Positions 51,394-63,452 are shown, counted from the first letter of the stretch. The stretch is 64,000 nucleotides of DNA from Mantis religiosa (GCA_030765055.1 CM060947.1:257273273-257337272), one strand, 5' to 3'. Notes: generated by a model from the sequence alone, not told the origin. Made by a program: numbers and translations.

Positions 51394-51497
51394 GTCCTAT
51401 ACACGTTGTCTCACATTCACAGGGAATGCGGTGCTGGACTTCCAAGTTCCGGGAGGGTACCGTATTCCCTGTGAATGTGAGACACTGTGTATAGGGC
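51394..51497. repeat. Fold-back: 34-bp inverted arms from the GIY-YIG coding region
   Basis: The arm at 51394-51427 is the reverse complement of 51464-51497 with about 3 mismatches, separated by 36 bases. Both arms encode IPCECET and CIGQ, one on each strand, so two endonuclease fragments meet head to head. Confidence 0.9.
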
Positions 51498-51974
51498 AAA
51501 CCGGAAGAACCATCGCTACTAGAATAATCAAACAGAGCATTCGTTTAATGCAACTTGAAAAGTCTGGGCTGGTAGAGCATTGTTTTGATAAGGACCATAG
51601 AGCTAATTTTTGGAGACGACCATCTTGGCAAAATGCAACAGTTACTGGGAGCGGAGAATTAAGGAGGCTTTGGCGATTTCCTCTGAAAGGAGCACGCTTA
51701 GTCGTGATGCTGGATTTTAGTTCAGATCCTCCTGAAATCTGGTCTTAAAATGGAAATCCTTCGAATTAAGAAGCAAAGATCGATACAGCTTGATAATCAA
51801 GTTAAGTAGTTAGGTTTCTTTGACACAATTTTCTATACACACGCCATCTCCTGACCTGGCATTTAATTCACTGAAAACAGTCTTTTGTTCAGTAATGCGA
51901 ATTTTGATAGTGTTTTGTCTTTGTTTATAGTTGTGTTATATCCAGTATTTCATTTTGTGGTTTTAACATTTTAT

Positions 51975-52035
51975 AAATATTCTGACGATGGGAGAGATGT
52001 ACACTCCCGAAACGTTGATGTCTAATCATCGGCTG
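51975..52035 (+). ncRNA. Hammerhead-ribozyme-like motif (candidate)
   Basis: The order ctgacga, ggga(g) ... ctccc, gaaac, then a short cgttgatg loop and tc follows the hammerhead core (CUGANGA, stem II, GAAA, stem III, UH). Penelope-like elements are known to carry such ribozymes. Against it: an extra T begins stem II and stem I pairs poorly, so this copy may be inactive or only a look-alike. Confidence 0.4.
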
Positions 52036-52075
52036 GCTGCCCGAAAATAAAGTGGGCCCTCGTATAATCTACAAA

Positions 52076-52744
52076 ACGTGAGCCACAGCTTCATCTGTTG
52101 ATTTGACTAGACAAATTATGTGTTGAAGTTAGGCAGGTACTTCATTTATTAGCCTACATTAGTAAACTGTCAAAAGGATCACCAGAGAGAAAAACAGACA
52201 ATAAATGCAAAGTAAAGTAATTTTCAATACATTGCAGGGATATAAAAACACTTATAGTATTTTTGTTTTTTCCTAAGAGGCAATACAGGAAGACGTAGAG
52301 CGAAGAAATTTTAAGAGGGTATGTTTGGAATACTTCCAAGTCTGCTCTATAGTTTACGACTGCAATACATTCCACATATACTCGTTCCTATCGCATTTTT
52401 ATAGCTTGCTCCATATGGTACATTTAAGTCACTCTCAAGATGATATGTGTAGTGTAAAACATTCCGGTTTATAGCTCTTCCGGTACGGCATTGAATAAAC
52501 AGAGCAACAATAAGGCGATAAATTACTCCTTTTGTCTGTAACAATTCATCAACTTTGTAACAAGGAATTAGACACTTGAGCGTTGCAGGTCTTCACTTTG
52601 TTTGATAAAGTGTACACTTCCTGACAAAGGTTTTTGTGCGATGTAGTTGAAGTCGTGTGATATAATTTGCTCCAAAGTGACGTCGTTCTATATTCAAGCG
52701 GGATTTAGTGGGCTGTATTCAGGCAATTGATAGCGTTGTTAGGA
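52076..52744. other. No gene recognised
   Basis: AT-rich. Minus-strand open frames at 52154-52544 overlap and lack domains. Confidence 0.5.
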
Positions 52745-52890
52745 AATTGTTCTTTCACTAGCCGTGTATGGGACATTCTATGAAAGGATAGAGCCAGACT
52801 GAAAAACTCAGTGCCACAGCCGGGATTAGAACCACGGATCTTCTGGTCTCCTTACAGCCGCACTAAATCGTTGAGCTACTATGGCCAACG
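52745..52890 (-). mobile_element. SINE-D copy 4, left border of the 132-bp satellite
   Basis: Minus strand: A box tagctcaacg, damaged B box ggttctaatccc, and tail tttttcagtctggctc. The satellite begins immediately upstream of the head in element orientation. Confidence 0.85.
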
Positions 52891-52904
52891 TACCAATATG
52901 ACAT

Positions 52905-55855
52905 TAATTTCTCCAACTGACACGTGTTTTCCCCAGTAAACTGCTAGGAGTTCTAATTAAACACATGAGACAACTACCTTAATGACGACTTACTATGCTG
53001 TAAGTACATTAAGGCCCGGGCTTTATAGTTCGGACCACTACTAGGTACAACTGACTGGTGTTTTTCCCGGTAAACCACTAGGTGTTCTCATAAACACATG
53101 AGACAACTAACTTAATGACGACTTACTATGCTGTAAGAACTTTAAGGCCCGGGCTTTATAGTTCGTACCACTATTAGGTACAACTGACTCGTGTTTTTCC
53201 CGGTAAACTACTAGGAGTTCTCATAAACACAAGAGACAGGTACCTTAATGACGACTTACCATGCTGTAAGTACTTTAAGGCCTGGGCTTTATAGTTCGTA
53301 CCACTATTAGGTACAACTGACTCGTGTTTTTCCCGGTAAACCACTAGGAGTTCTCATAAACACATGAGACAACTAACTTAATGACGACTTACTATGCTGT
53401 AAGAACTTTAAGGCCTGGGCTTTATAGTTCGGACAACTATTAGGTACAACTGACTCGTGTTTTTCCCGGTAAACTACTAGGAGTTCTCATAAACACATGA
53501 GACAACTAACTTAATGACGACTTACTATCCTGTAAGTACTTTAAGGCCCGGGCTTTATAGTTCGGACCACTATTAGGTACAACTGACTCGTGTTTTTCCC
53601 GGTAAACTACTAGGAGTTCTCATAAACACATGAGACAACTAACTTAATGACGACTTACTATGCTGTAAGTACTTTAAGACCCAGGCTTTATAGTTCGGAC
53701 CACTATTAGGTACAACTGACTCGTGTTTTTCCCGGTAAACCACTAGGAGTTCTCATAAACACATGAGACAACTACTTTAATGACGACTTACTATGCTGTA
53801 AGTACTTTAAGGCCCGGGCTCTATAGTTCGGACCACTATTAGGTACAACTGACTCGTGTTTTTCCCGGTAAACCTCTAGGAGTTCTCATAAACACATGAG
53901 ACAACTACCTTAACGGCGACTTACTATGCTGTAAGTACTTTAAGGCCCGGGCTTTATAGTTCGGACCACTATTAGGTACAACTGACTCGTGGTTTTCCCG
54001 GTAAACCACTAGGAGTTCTTATAAACACACGAGACAACTACCTTAATGACGACTTACTATGCTGTAAGTACTTTAAGGCCCGGGCTTTATAGTTCGGACC
54101 ACTATTAGGTACAACTGACTCGTGTTTTTCCCGGTAAACCACTAGGAGTTCTCATAAACACATGAGACAACTACCTTAATGGCGACTTACTATGCTGTAA
54201 GTACTTTAAGACCCGGGCTCTATAGTTCGGACTACTATTAGGTACAACTGACTCGTGTTTTTCCCGGTAAACTACTAGGAGTTCTCATAAACACATGAGA
54301 CAACTAACTTAATGACGACTTACTATGCTGTAAGTACTTTAAGACCCGGGCTTTATAGTTCGGACCACTATTAGGTACAACTGACTCGTGTTTTTCCCGG
54401 TAAACCACTAGGAGTTCTCATAAACACATGACACAACTACCTTAATGACGACTTACTATGCTGTAAGTACTTTTAAGACCCAGGCTTTATAGTTCGGACC
54501 ACTATTAGGTGCAACTGACTCGTGTTTTTCCCGGTAAACTACTAGGAGTTCTCATAAACACATGAGACAACTAACTTAATGACGACTTACTATGCTGTAA
54601 GTACTTTTAAGACCCGGGCTTTATAGTTCGGACCACTATTAGGTACAACTGACTCGTGTTTTTCCCGGTAAACTACTAGGAGTTCTCATAAACACATGAG
54701 ACAACTAACTTAATGACGACTTACTATGCTGTAAGTACTTTTAAGACCCAGGCTTTATAGTTCGGACCACTATTAGGTACAACTGACTCGTGTTTTTCCC
54801 GGTAAACCACTAGGAGTTCTCATAAACACATGACACAACTACCTTAATGACGACTTACTATGCTGTAAGTACTTTTAAGACCCAGGCTTTATAGTTCGGA
54901 CCACTATTAGGTACAACTGACTCGTGTTTTTCCCGGTAAACTACTAGGAGTTCTCATAAACACATGAGACAACTAACTTAATGACGACTTACTATGCTGT
55001 GAGTACTTTTAAGACCCGGGCTTTATAGTTCGGACCACTATTAGGTACAACTGACTCGTGTTTTTCCCGGTAAACTACTAGGAGTTCTCATAAACACATG
55101 AGACAACTAACTTAATGACGACTTACTATGCTGTAAGTACTTTTAAGACCCAGGCTTTATAGTTCGGACCACTATTAGGTACAACTGACTCGTGTTTTTC
55201 CCGGTAAACCACTAGAAGTTCTCATAAACACATGAGATAACTACCTTAATGGCGACTTACTATGCTGTAAGTACTTTAAGGCCCGGGCTCTATAGTTCGG
55301 ACCACTATTAGGTACAACTGACTCGTGTTTTTCCCGGTAAACCACTAGAAGTTCTCATAAACACATGAGATAACTACCTTAATGACGACTTACTATGCTG
55401 TAAGTACTTTAAGGCCCGGGCTTTATAGTTCGGACCACTATTAGGTACAACTGACTCGTGTTTGTCCCGGTAAACCACTAGGAGTTCTCATAAACACAAG
55501 AGACAACTACCTTAATGACGACTTACTATACTGTAAGTACTTTAAGGCCCGGGCTTTATAGTTCGGACCACTATTAGTTACAACTGACTCGTGTTTTCCC
55601 CGGTAAACCACTAGGAGTTCTCATAAACACATGAGACAACTACCTTAATGACGACTTACTATGCTGTAAGTACTTTAAGGCCCGGGCTTTATAGTTCGGA
55701 CCACTATTAAGTACAACTGACTCGTGTTTTTCCCGGTAAACCACTAGGAGTTCTCATAAACACATGAGACAACTACCTTAATGACGACTTACTATGCTGT
55801 AAGTACTTTAAGGTCCGGGCTTTATAGTTCGGACAACTATTAGGTACAATTAATG
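52905..55855 (-). repeat. TR132 satellite, about 22 units of 132 bp
   Basis: The marker gtgtttttcccggtaaac falls at 53059, 53191 and 53323. Units contain ctaggagttctcataaacac, taatgacgacttactatgct, gtaagtactttaag and cccgggctttatag. Each has two inverted repeats: ACTTAC-tatgct-GTAAGT and the palindrome GCCCGGGC. Units are very similar. Sub-variants (ctaactta/ctacctta, taagaccc/taaggccc, tttttaag) come in runs, indicating recent spread of short blocks. Confidence 0.97.
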
Positions 55856-56120
55856 GAAATTAATTGTTCTTTCCCCTTAGCCGTGTGTAGGACGCACTAT
55901 GAAGTATAGAGCCAGACTGAAAAGGTCAATGGCATAGCCGATATTTGAAACACGTATCCTCTGTTCTCCGTCCAGCCGCTCTAAACCATTGAGCTACAAT
56001 GGCCAACGTATCAACATGACAATAAATTCTCCAACTGACTCGCGTTTTTCCCGGTAAGCCACTAGGAGTTTTTATAAACACATGAGACAACTACCATAAT
56101 GGTGACTTACTATATATTCT
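55856..56120 (-). mobile_element. SINE-D copy 5, right border of the satellite
   Basis: Linker aattaatggaaattaattg, tail, B-box region (tttcaaatatcgg) and A box (tagctcaatgg) on the minus strand, then one more TR132-like unit to about 56115. Same orientation as copy 4. Confidence 0.83.
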
Positions 56121-57000
56121 TACTAAATATTCTTGTTCCTGTCTATTGTATATCTAGATATACGTAAAAACGGGACTAGGAATTTTGGAATTATACAGCT
56201 TCACATAATATTGGCCTCTTAAGGTAATTTGTTAAACTCGGTTCCTACGTTGTGTAAACTATTGTGTGTTATAAATGGCATGATATCTGTCCTTGAACGG
56301 TACTAGACGAGCAACCAATCGGGGTCTTGCGGTGTTGGCGTATGATATTCCCTCTAAGTGGTTCTTGACGAGTGCCAAACTAATCAATCTCTAATAAACA
56401 CTATTCGCGCTAAGACAAGCATTTGGTTTTGCAAATTCTCATCCATGAGGAAGTTGGAGAGTAATGTATCCAACATAACCGCAAAAATGCCATATTTTAG
56501 CTCAAATAGTTTTCCTAATAAAACAAATAAAGCAATATTATACTATAACAAGGCATCAGGACGTAAGCATTGTAATGGATACAATTTTGATTGGCATATG
56601 TGCACGTACATATATTTGCAATTACTCAGAACTGAAACATAAACGTTTGGCATGACGTGATAAAAAATTACTTTGAATAAGGCAAGGTGTTTGTTAAATT
56701 CGAGCGAGAACAAACAATACACTTCCTGCTGTCTTGTAGAATAGTGTATCGGTAGAAAGTGACTTATATTTCTGTATATGAATCGTACGTAACCTCTTTT
56801 TACTCTAGAGCGTTCAAAGCTGTATTTTTCAGTTGTTATTCCGTTTAAAAACCAGGGAAAGTGTATCAGCTGAATCAGCTTGCAACTGAAATGAGACACG
56901 GGTGAGTTAGTGGCTAACCTCTGCATTGTCGCGACTTCTTGGTATGCCCTACTTGAGACATTGATAAAGTTAATCAAAGCTGGTCAAATCACCGTAACGT
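56121..57000. other. No gene recognised
   Basis: A 144-codon open frame on the minus strand (56543-56977) and a 94-codon one on the plus (56358-56642) overlap. Neither has a recognisable domain. Confidence 0.45.
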
Positions 57001-57503
57001 GCCCGCCTCGGTACCGTGGCGGTAGCGTGTCTGCCTCACGTTCAAGAGGTCCCGAGTTCGAATCTCGGTCAGGGTGAGCTACCTGGATAAGGTGTTATCT
57101 GGCGTTTTACCTTATCCTGAAAGAGGAATATCGGGCAATTCTGCGCCGTGTCTCAGTGGTTAGACCGCTTGGCTCTCACCAAGATGGCCCGGGTTCGATC
57201 CCAGGCGACTGCAAAGTGGGATTTGTGGTGGACAACACGGCACTGGGCGGGTTTCCTCCGGGATCTCCGGTTTCCTCCGCCATCTCATTCCACCGGTGCT
57301 CCATCTTCATCTCATGTATCATCAGTGTCATCGCCTGCGGTGCCGTATGTAGTAAAAGCGGGCGTTAAACACTACACACACTACACATCGGGAAACTCTA
57401 AGCTCTATGAACCCTGGGCTCACTTGAGCATCGTTTCAGAAATTCTATTCATCGTCCGATATGACTTTACGTTGCAGGACATAAATTACAAATTCCGTCC
57501 CGT
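57001..57503 (+). mobile_element. SINE-A, complete, split by SINE-B
   Basis: Head gcccgcctcggtaccgtgg, B box gagttcgaatctcggtcag, tail resuming at 57400 with aagctctatgaaccctggg and ending acgttgcaggacataaatta. Possible target duplication accgtaacg / accgtaatg at 56991 and 57504. Confidence 0.92.
57143..57386 (+). mobile_element. SINE-B nested in SINE-A
   Basis: A box tgtctcagtgg, B box gggttcgatcccagg, conserved middle and gggcgttaaacactacac end. Flanked by atcgggcaattct (57130-57142) and atcgggaaactct (57387-57399), a 13-bp duplication with two differences. Confidence 0.92.
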
Positions 57504-57532
57504 ACCGTAATGCAATTTAGTCCAACAGAAAA

Positions 57533-58441
57533 TATGAGGATTTTTCAATAAAGAAAGATCACATTCTTTTTTTTGACCACGTACCTTTACAAATCCTCAT
57601 AATTTTGATGGTCCTTCTCAAAATAGTCTCCCCTGAATGTGATGCACTTGTACCAGCGCTTCTGTCAGTCTTCAAAGACATGCTGGAAGCAATACTTTTA
57701 AAGATCCTTCAAAGTTGCTACCGCAACCTTCACCACTGCTTCTGATGATGGATATTGCCTCCCACCAAGGCGTTTCTTCAAGTTGGGTAATAGAAAAGAA
57801 TCACATGGGGCTAAATCCGGACTATACGGAGGGTGGGGGATGCACTTCACCTTGATTTTTGTAAGATATTCAGCAACAACATTGGCAATATGCAGCCGCC
57901 CATTATCGTGGTGCAGCATCACGAAAAAATGGTCTTTTGCACCTGATATAGGCTTGCAATGTTTACAGGTCATCGCTGTCGTATTGTCCAGTTACAGATG
58001 TGTGTGCAGGTACAACATGCTGATAAACCATTCCATGCATAACAAAGAATGAGATGACCATAGCTTTCCCAGCATAAGCCACCACTTTTGCTTTTTGGGG
58101 GTTGGTGATGAAGGAGATTTCCACACTGAGCTTTCCTGTTTGCTCTCAGGATCAAGTTGATGTAGCCAAGTTTCATCAGCAGTGATTACGTTTGAAAGAG
58201 ACTCCGTATCTTCCTCTAACATCAACTTTAACTGCATGTTACCTCCATTGCAGAGTTGGGCGATAGTGAACATGTCTGAAATTGCTTGGATCTCGCAGGT
58301 GGAAACCAGGGGTACCAACAATGAAACTACTACGGCGTGTTTGTTTCACATTCGGCTAACATAATATAATAAGACTGAATTTTAGTACGAGAAATTATGA
58401 CTGTAGAAATTATGATCATCCTTTATTGAACAGCCCTCTTA
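57533..58441 (-). pseudogene. Mariner element with both ends, internally deleted at the N-terminus
   Basis: Ends are tatgaggatttttcaataaa (57533) and, inverted, taagagggctgttcaataaa (58441). Minus-strand coding preserves all three catalytic sites: NVITADETWLHQLDPESK (about 58140-58195), HHDNGRLHIANVV (57870-57920) and PPYSPDLAPCDSFLLPNLKK (57775-57845), with 34 residues between D2 and D3. The N-terminal DNA-binding part is almost all missing, giving 0.9 kb instead of about 1.3 kb. A frameshift near 57980 separates D1 from D2. Same family as 37423-38746 but with the canonical E after D1. Confidence 0.94.
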
Positions 58442-59439
58442 TTATGCTTTTGTAATTTGAGCTTGTAGAAAAAAAGTAGGGAGCTATGTGAGAGATTGTT
58501 AATTAAGTATCGGAACGAGCTGATCTCTTTTGTTTGGTTTTCTTTCCGCTTAACTTGCGCCATCTTAGAACTACCAGCTAACTAGGTTTGCTGTAAATGC
58601 GAGAATAAAAGCTGGAGTTCGTTTGCTGGCATTTATACTTTCACACCGTCGTCTGTTCGTTCTCTCTTTTAATTCTATCATCCTTGGCTCCTCCTTGACA
58701 GGAATATTTTAAATATGGAAGTTAGCGAGATGCAAATGAGGGAGGCCCCGGCAAGTATAAACAGTAATTTGCTATGTTAATAGAATTCAAAGCAAAAAGC
58801 CTCTTTTGAAGAAGGCTACCAACTTTACAGCAGTACATCTGAGAGCGTTTTGGGGTCGGTAAAGCAAGTTAAGGTTACGGCTGTGATCTTTCTGCATTAG
58901 CGTCGAGTTGGATTTAGCTACGTTCATTATGATCACCTCGCCGCAGGTTTTACATTATTACTTCTGTAGACCGTGACCATGTACTAACGGAATATTCTCA
59001 GAGAGGGAGGGGTGACGTGAGAGATGTGATCTATCTGAGAGAAACAGCTTGCCGCCTTTAAACAGAACACAACAGATTGTAGCTCTCCGGAGGCGGCAGG
59101 CAATTTGCAGGATCTAATTTTTTGCAACAACGACCCGGGAAAACTTATAAAAACGTACAAATCAGTAAGGCCGACGCAGGAGTTGAATCCATGTTGCCAG
59201 CTAATGCACCCTGCACGGCGGGAACACCACAAGATTATCAAGTTTCTAAGGTCAAGGACAAGCAATTCAATTCACAGTTTGAAATTCCTGGTTTGACAAG
59301 CAACAAGGAAAACAAAACAAAGTGTATCAAAATAAGAGATCATCAAGAATCTTTAACAGTAAAATATAACTCGATGAATAAAACACAGAGAACTACAAAT
59401 ATTCAGAAATACTGAAATGAAAAAGGAAGACACGTCCCG
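58442..59439. other. No gene recognised
   Basis: Mixed composition. Overlapping open frames at 58984-59415 show no domain. Confidence 0.45.
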
Positions 59440-59510
59440 TTGGTTTGGGAGTAACGTGTCTGTCACAGGATTCAAAAGGCCAAGAGTCTAATCTCGTTCA
59501 GGGTAACAAG
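59440..59510 (+). repeat. SINE-A tRNA-like head leading the fourth 108-bp array
   Basis: Gggagtaacgtgtctgtcac, caaaaggccaagagtctaat and ctcgttcagggtaac match the SINE-A head with a broken B box, followed by aaggttttcccttatcctg. Confidence 0.78.
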
Positions 59511-61268
59511 GTTTTCCCTTATCCTGAAAGAGGAACGTCTGTTTACTCTAATCTCGATACATCCTGTACTCATTCGAACGTTATTACATTCATCGTCCGA
59601 TATGACTTAACGTTGGAGGTTTTCCCTTAACCTGGCAGATGAATGTCTGGCAAACCTAAGCTCTATGTAGGCTGAACTTTTTTGAGCATAATTTTATTCA
59701 TCGTCCCTTATGACTTATCTTTGGAATATATCCCTTTTCTGAAAATAGAATATCTGCTGAATCTAAGCTCTATGTACCCTGTACTCATTTGAAAATAATT
59801 TCATTCATCGTCCGATGTGACTTAACGTTCTAGTTTTTCTCGTATCCTTAAAGATGAATGAGTGGTAATTATAGGGTCCATGTATTCTGCACTCATTTGA
59901 ACACCATTTCAGTCATCATCTGATATTACTTAACGTTGGAGGTTTTCTCTTTTCCTGAAAGATGAATGTCTGGTTACTCTAACCTCTATATATCCTGTAC
60001 TCATTCGAACGCCATTTCATTCATTGTGCGACATGACTTAACGTTGGAGGTTTTCCCTTATCCTGATAGATGAATGTCTAGTAACTCTAAACTCTATGTA
60101 CCCTGTACTCATTTGAACTCCATTTCATTCATCGTCCGATATGACTTCCCTTTGGAGGCCTTACCTTATCCTGAAATATGAAAGTCTACTAAGTCTAAGC
60201 TCTATGTACCCTGTACTCATTTGAACATCATTTCACTCATCGTCCGATATGACTTCCCTTTGGAGGTCTTACCTTATCCTGAAATATGAAAGTCTACTAA
60301 GTATAAGCTCTCTGTACCATGTACTCATTTGAATATCATTTCATTCATTGTCCTTTATGAATTAACGTTGGAGGTTTTCCCTTGCCCTGAAAGATAAATA
60401 TCTGGCTAATCTAAGCTCTATGTAGCCTGGACTCTTTTGAACAGCATTTTATTCATCGTCTCTTATGACTTATCGTTGGAAGATATCTCTTTTAGAAAAA
60501 TAAATATCTGCTGAATCTAAGCTCTATGTACCCTGTATTCATTTGAAAATAATTTCATTCATCGTCCGATGTGACTTAACGTTGTAGTTTTTCTTGTATC
60601 CTGAAAGATGAATGTGTGTTAATTGTAGGGTCTATGTATCCTGTACTCATTCGAACATCATTGCAGTCATCCTCTGATATTACTTAACGTTGGAGGTTTT
60701 CCCTTTTCCTGAAAAATGAATGTCTGGTACCTCTAGACCCTATGTACCCTGTACTCATTTGAACATCATTTCAGTCATCGTCCTTCATGACTTGACTTTG
60801 GAGGTTTTCCCTTATCTTGAGAGATGAATATCTAGTGACTCTAAGCTCCAGGTATCCTGTAGTCATTTGAACTTCATTTCATTCATCGTCCGATATCACT
60901 TAACCTTGGAGGTGTTCCCTTATCCTGAAAGATGAATGTCCGGTATCTTTGAGTTCTATGTATCTTGTACTCATTTGAATGTCATTTCATTCATCGTCTG
61001 ATATCACTTAACGTTGGAGTCTTTCTGTTACCCTGAAAGATAAATGTGTGGCAAATCTAAGCTCTTTGTACCCTGTACTCATTTGTAAATAATTTCATTC
61101 ATCGTCCGATATGACTTAAGTTTGGAGGTTTTCCCTTACCCCGAAAGTTGAATGGTTATTATAGGGTCTATGTACTCTGCACTCATTTGAACATCATTTC
61201 AGTCATCCCCAGTTATGACTTAAGATTTTCCCTTATCCTGAAATATTAATGTCTGGTAACTCTAAGCT
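59511..61268 (+). repeat. TR108 array: about 16 copies of the SINE-A tail
   Basis: The longest of the four arrays. Units alternate among subtypes. A block of several units near 59640-59960 recurs near 60390-60700 (gtgacttaacgtt, taattatagggtc / taattgtagggtc), showing a higher-order duplication of about 750 bp. It ends inside a unit, where Rep-C begins. Confidence 0.95.
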
Positions 61269-61271
61269 AAG

Positions 61272-61640
61272 TATTGGAATTGTTCGGATTGGGTTGGACT
61301 CGAGGGTACAGTGGTTCCCGATATCGGTGGGAGAATGGGTACGTTTTCGGACGGGCGTAGCTAGTAGAAGATGTGCTAGTTCTCCAGGTGGCTCTACCGA
61401 GGTTCAACGGTAGCCTTCTCCTTTGGGTTTGGTGCGCGTAATTGGCGTATGCAATTCCATCCCGTCTTGAGTCAATTGGACCAGATGGTGGGGCTTGTTA
61501 GCTTCTAGGACTTGCCCTATGGAAAGCCCTACGGATGCGCCGGGCGCCTTTCGGAGACATCTCGGTAGCTTCCTGGTCGTCAGAGGGGGTTCTATCTACA
61601 CTCTATGTGGGTTGCATGGTAGATACCCTCGTCTTTTTTG
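61272..61640 (+). repeat. Rep-C copy, 5'-truncated
   Basis: Begins at the middle block (ttcggattgggttggactcg) and runs through agatgtgctagttctccagg and ttgccctatggaaagc to ggtagataccctcg, the end also seen at 50.8-51.3 kb. Confidence 0.82.
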
Positions 61641-62624
61641 CCCCGGTGTAGGACAGATGTCTGGGGCAGTTTTGCAGAGGTTGGTTGCAAGTGTTACATA
61701 TCTTTGTCGTGTTTGCTCCAGCAAGGGAACCTGCAGGCTGTCTGCTTGCGCATTGGTATACGTGCATCTTTGGACACACAAGAAACTTTCTCCAAAATTA
61801 CAATATTTTTTACTTATAAATTGCAGTAACGTTTCGTAATCAGTTAGCTTTTCGTATGTTTTCCATACTGATTACAGCCACACAGGCATTTGTCTAATAA
61901 TGCTGTTTTGGATTCATTGAGATTGAAAACGTCTATTTTCGGGGTAACAATGGCACGTTATAACATGTGAGTAAAGTTCGGTCTCTATAGATGGCAGTTT
62001 AATGAAAGTTTGGAGATAACGGGAACTATGTGCACACCGTATACTGTGTTAATAACTCTCTACATGTTTCCTGATGCTGCTAATTATCACAGTGCAAAAA
62101 TACTGCGAGCTTGCTTCATCGCCCCCACCCCTCAGTAAATCCTTGTTCAGGTGTCGCGCAGCTCTCTGCGCTAGTTTTAAAGTGGAACTTTCACAAGCGA
62201 CCGACGGTGTCTCCCTCTGGGGACCATCGGGAGAAAACACTCACTTCTTTCTTAATAACATAACGCCATCCAATGATTACGAATAACTCTGATTTGGAGG
62301 TTATGGTATCTTTCACGTGTACATTTGAAGCACTCAGATCCAGAAGTTGTTAAGTCAATGTTTTTGAGATATCCAATGAAGCTCACGATAAGCACTCTGA
62401 ATACCAGTTCTGTAATTGTGCTAAAATATTTGTGGGAGAGAAGATGTTTGGTCGAACATATTTCCAACCTGGGTATTGACTTCAGAAACAAAAGTTGTTA
62501 AGTCAGCCTTTTCGAGTTAGATGCTGTTAAGTCAGGTAGTTGCCGCATTAGCTGTTTGGTGGAGCAACTACACCGTGTCACCCAAGCTCTTTGACATCAG
62601 CTGATAAAAATTTTTAAATTAGAC
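61641..62624. other. No gene recognised
   Basis: Nothing recognisable beyond short open frames on both strands. Confidence 0.5.
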
Positions 62625-62970
62625 ATTTATTCATATTCATATTCATTTATTGTATCCGTAAATCACACATTCAGGATGTGGAATTGTCAAATTACTAACT
62701 AAACAAAAAATAGTAACAAAAAACAAGAATTACAATAAGTTGTTAAGCAAGTAACCAAATAAATGATTAAAATTTACAGTCCCTTTATTCCTACCTTTTG
62801 TCATTTAAATACTCTTCTACTGAGTAGTAACACTTTTGTGAAAAATACTTCTTTGATGTGGTTTTAAACTTTGTGAAGGACTCAATGTTTTTTATTTCAG
62901 TTGGCAGTTTATTGTAAATATGAATTCCGTTGACAGTTAGGGAGTAGACATGTTTAGAAGTTCCTCAAGT
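62625..62970 (-). pseudogene. LINE C-terminus and 3' tail
   Basis: Minus-strand translation from about 62965 to the TAG at 62791 gives GTSKHVYSLTVNGIHIYNKL, then LPTEIKNIESFTKFK and CYYSVEEYLNDK, the closing section common at the C-terminus of several arthropod LINE reverse-transcriptase proteins (the IYNKLPxEIK and YSVEEYL pattern). The untranslated tail ends with repeated atgaat at 62629-62646. A stop just upstream and the absence of the polymerase show severe 5' truncation. Confidence 0.72.
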
Positions 62971-63225
62971 GCACTTTGAGAAAGTTTATCTGCACTTAGT
63001 GCACTCTTTCATACCCATAGACAGAATTTTTGGCAATATTGAGAAGTGGAAACGATCAATGGATAAAGTATTAGTCCCTGCCACGTGGGTGAAACTGTTC
63101 AAAGATTCACTACACAAAAAGCCCCCGATGTTGTCCACGTCAAACGTCCACTGACCGATAACGGGAAACATTATGACACTCCAGTTGTTGAAGTTTTTCA
63201 CTTCAAAGGTACCCTCCACGATGTT

Positions 63226-63357
63226 TTTATATATGTACATGACTTTCTCTACTTTTGTACAAACATTTATTGCTATATCTACTTTAAAATAAACCGTATC
63301 TTATTGTAGTTACAAGAGAATACATAGATTTTAAGTGATAGTCAAATGTTTTAATAC
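63226..63357 (-). repeat. R121 single unit
   Basis: One minus-strand unit (tacatgactttctctac, ataaaccgtatcttattg, gtgatagtcaaatgttttaa), cut by the LTR that starts at about 63358. Confidence 0.88.
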
Positions 63358-63452
63358 CGTCACTCGATCGTCGAAGTCACGACAAAACCAACTGGCAGGA
63401 AAGAAAGAGACAGATAGAGTCGAAGCCACACCTATTCGTGTGATGGTTTGGG
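63358..63452 (+). mobile_element. LTR fragment of a gypsy-like element
   Basis: About 95 bases (gtcactcgatcgtcgaagtc, acgacaaaac, ctggcaggaaagaaagagac) match 63832-63928. It abuts integrase coding sequence directly, with no primer-binding site, gag or polymerase between. Confidence 0.8.

Larger units (their letters stand above)
51392..52075 (+). pseudogene. Penelope-like element 3' end with GIY-YIG endonuclease
   Basis: The plus-strand open frame 51392-51748 contains GYRIPCECETLCIGQTGRT, the core of the GIY-YIG nuclease found at the C-terminus of Penelope-like elements, then SGLVEHCFDKDHRANFW, the conserved downstream histidine region. The second motif's Y is C, so it is probably not active. 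The reverse-transcriptase domain is absent. A 3' untranslated segment ends with ctcccgaaacgttgatg and gaaaataaagtggg, familiar from insect elements of this class. Confidence 0.85.

Noticed and set aside
56543..56977. 144-codon open frame on the minus strand as a host gene
   Set aside because: No domain or conserved motif that I recognise; length alone is not rare in an AT-rich 64-kb window.
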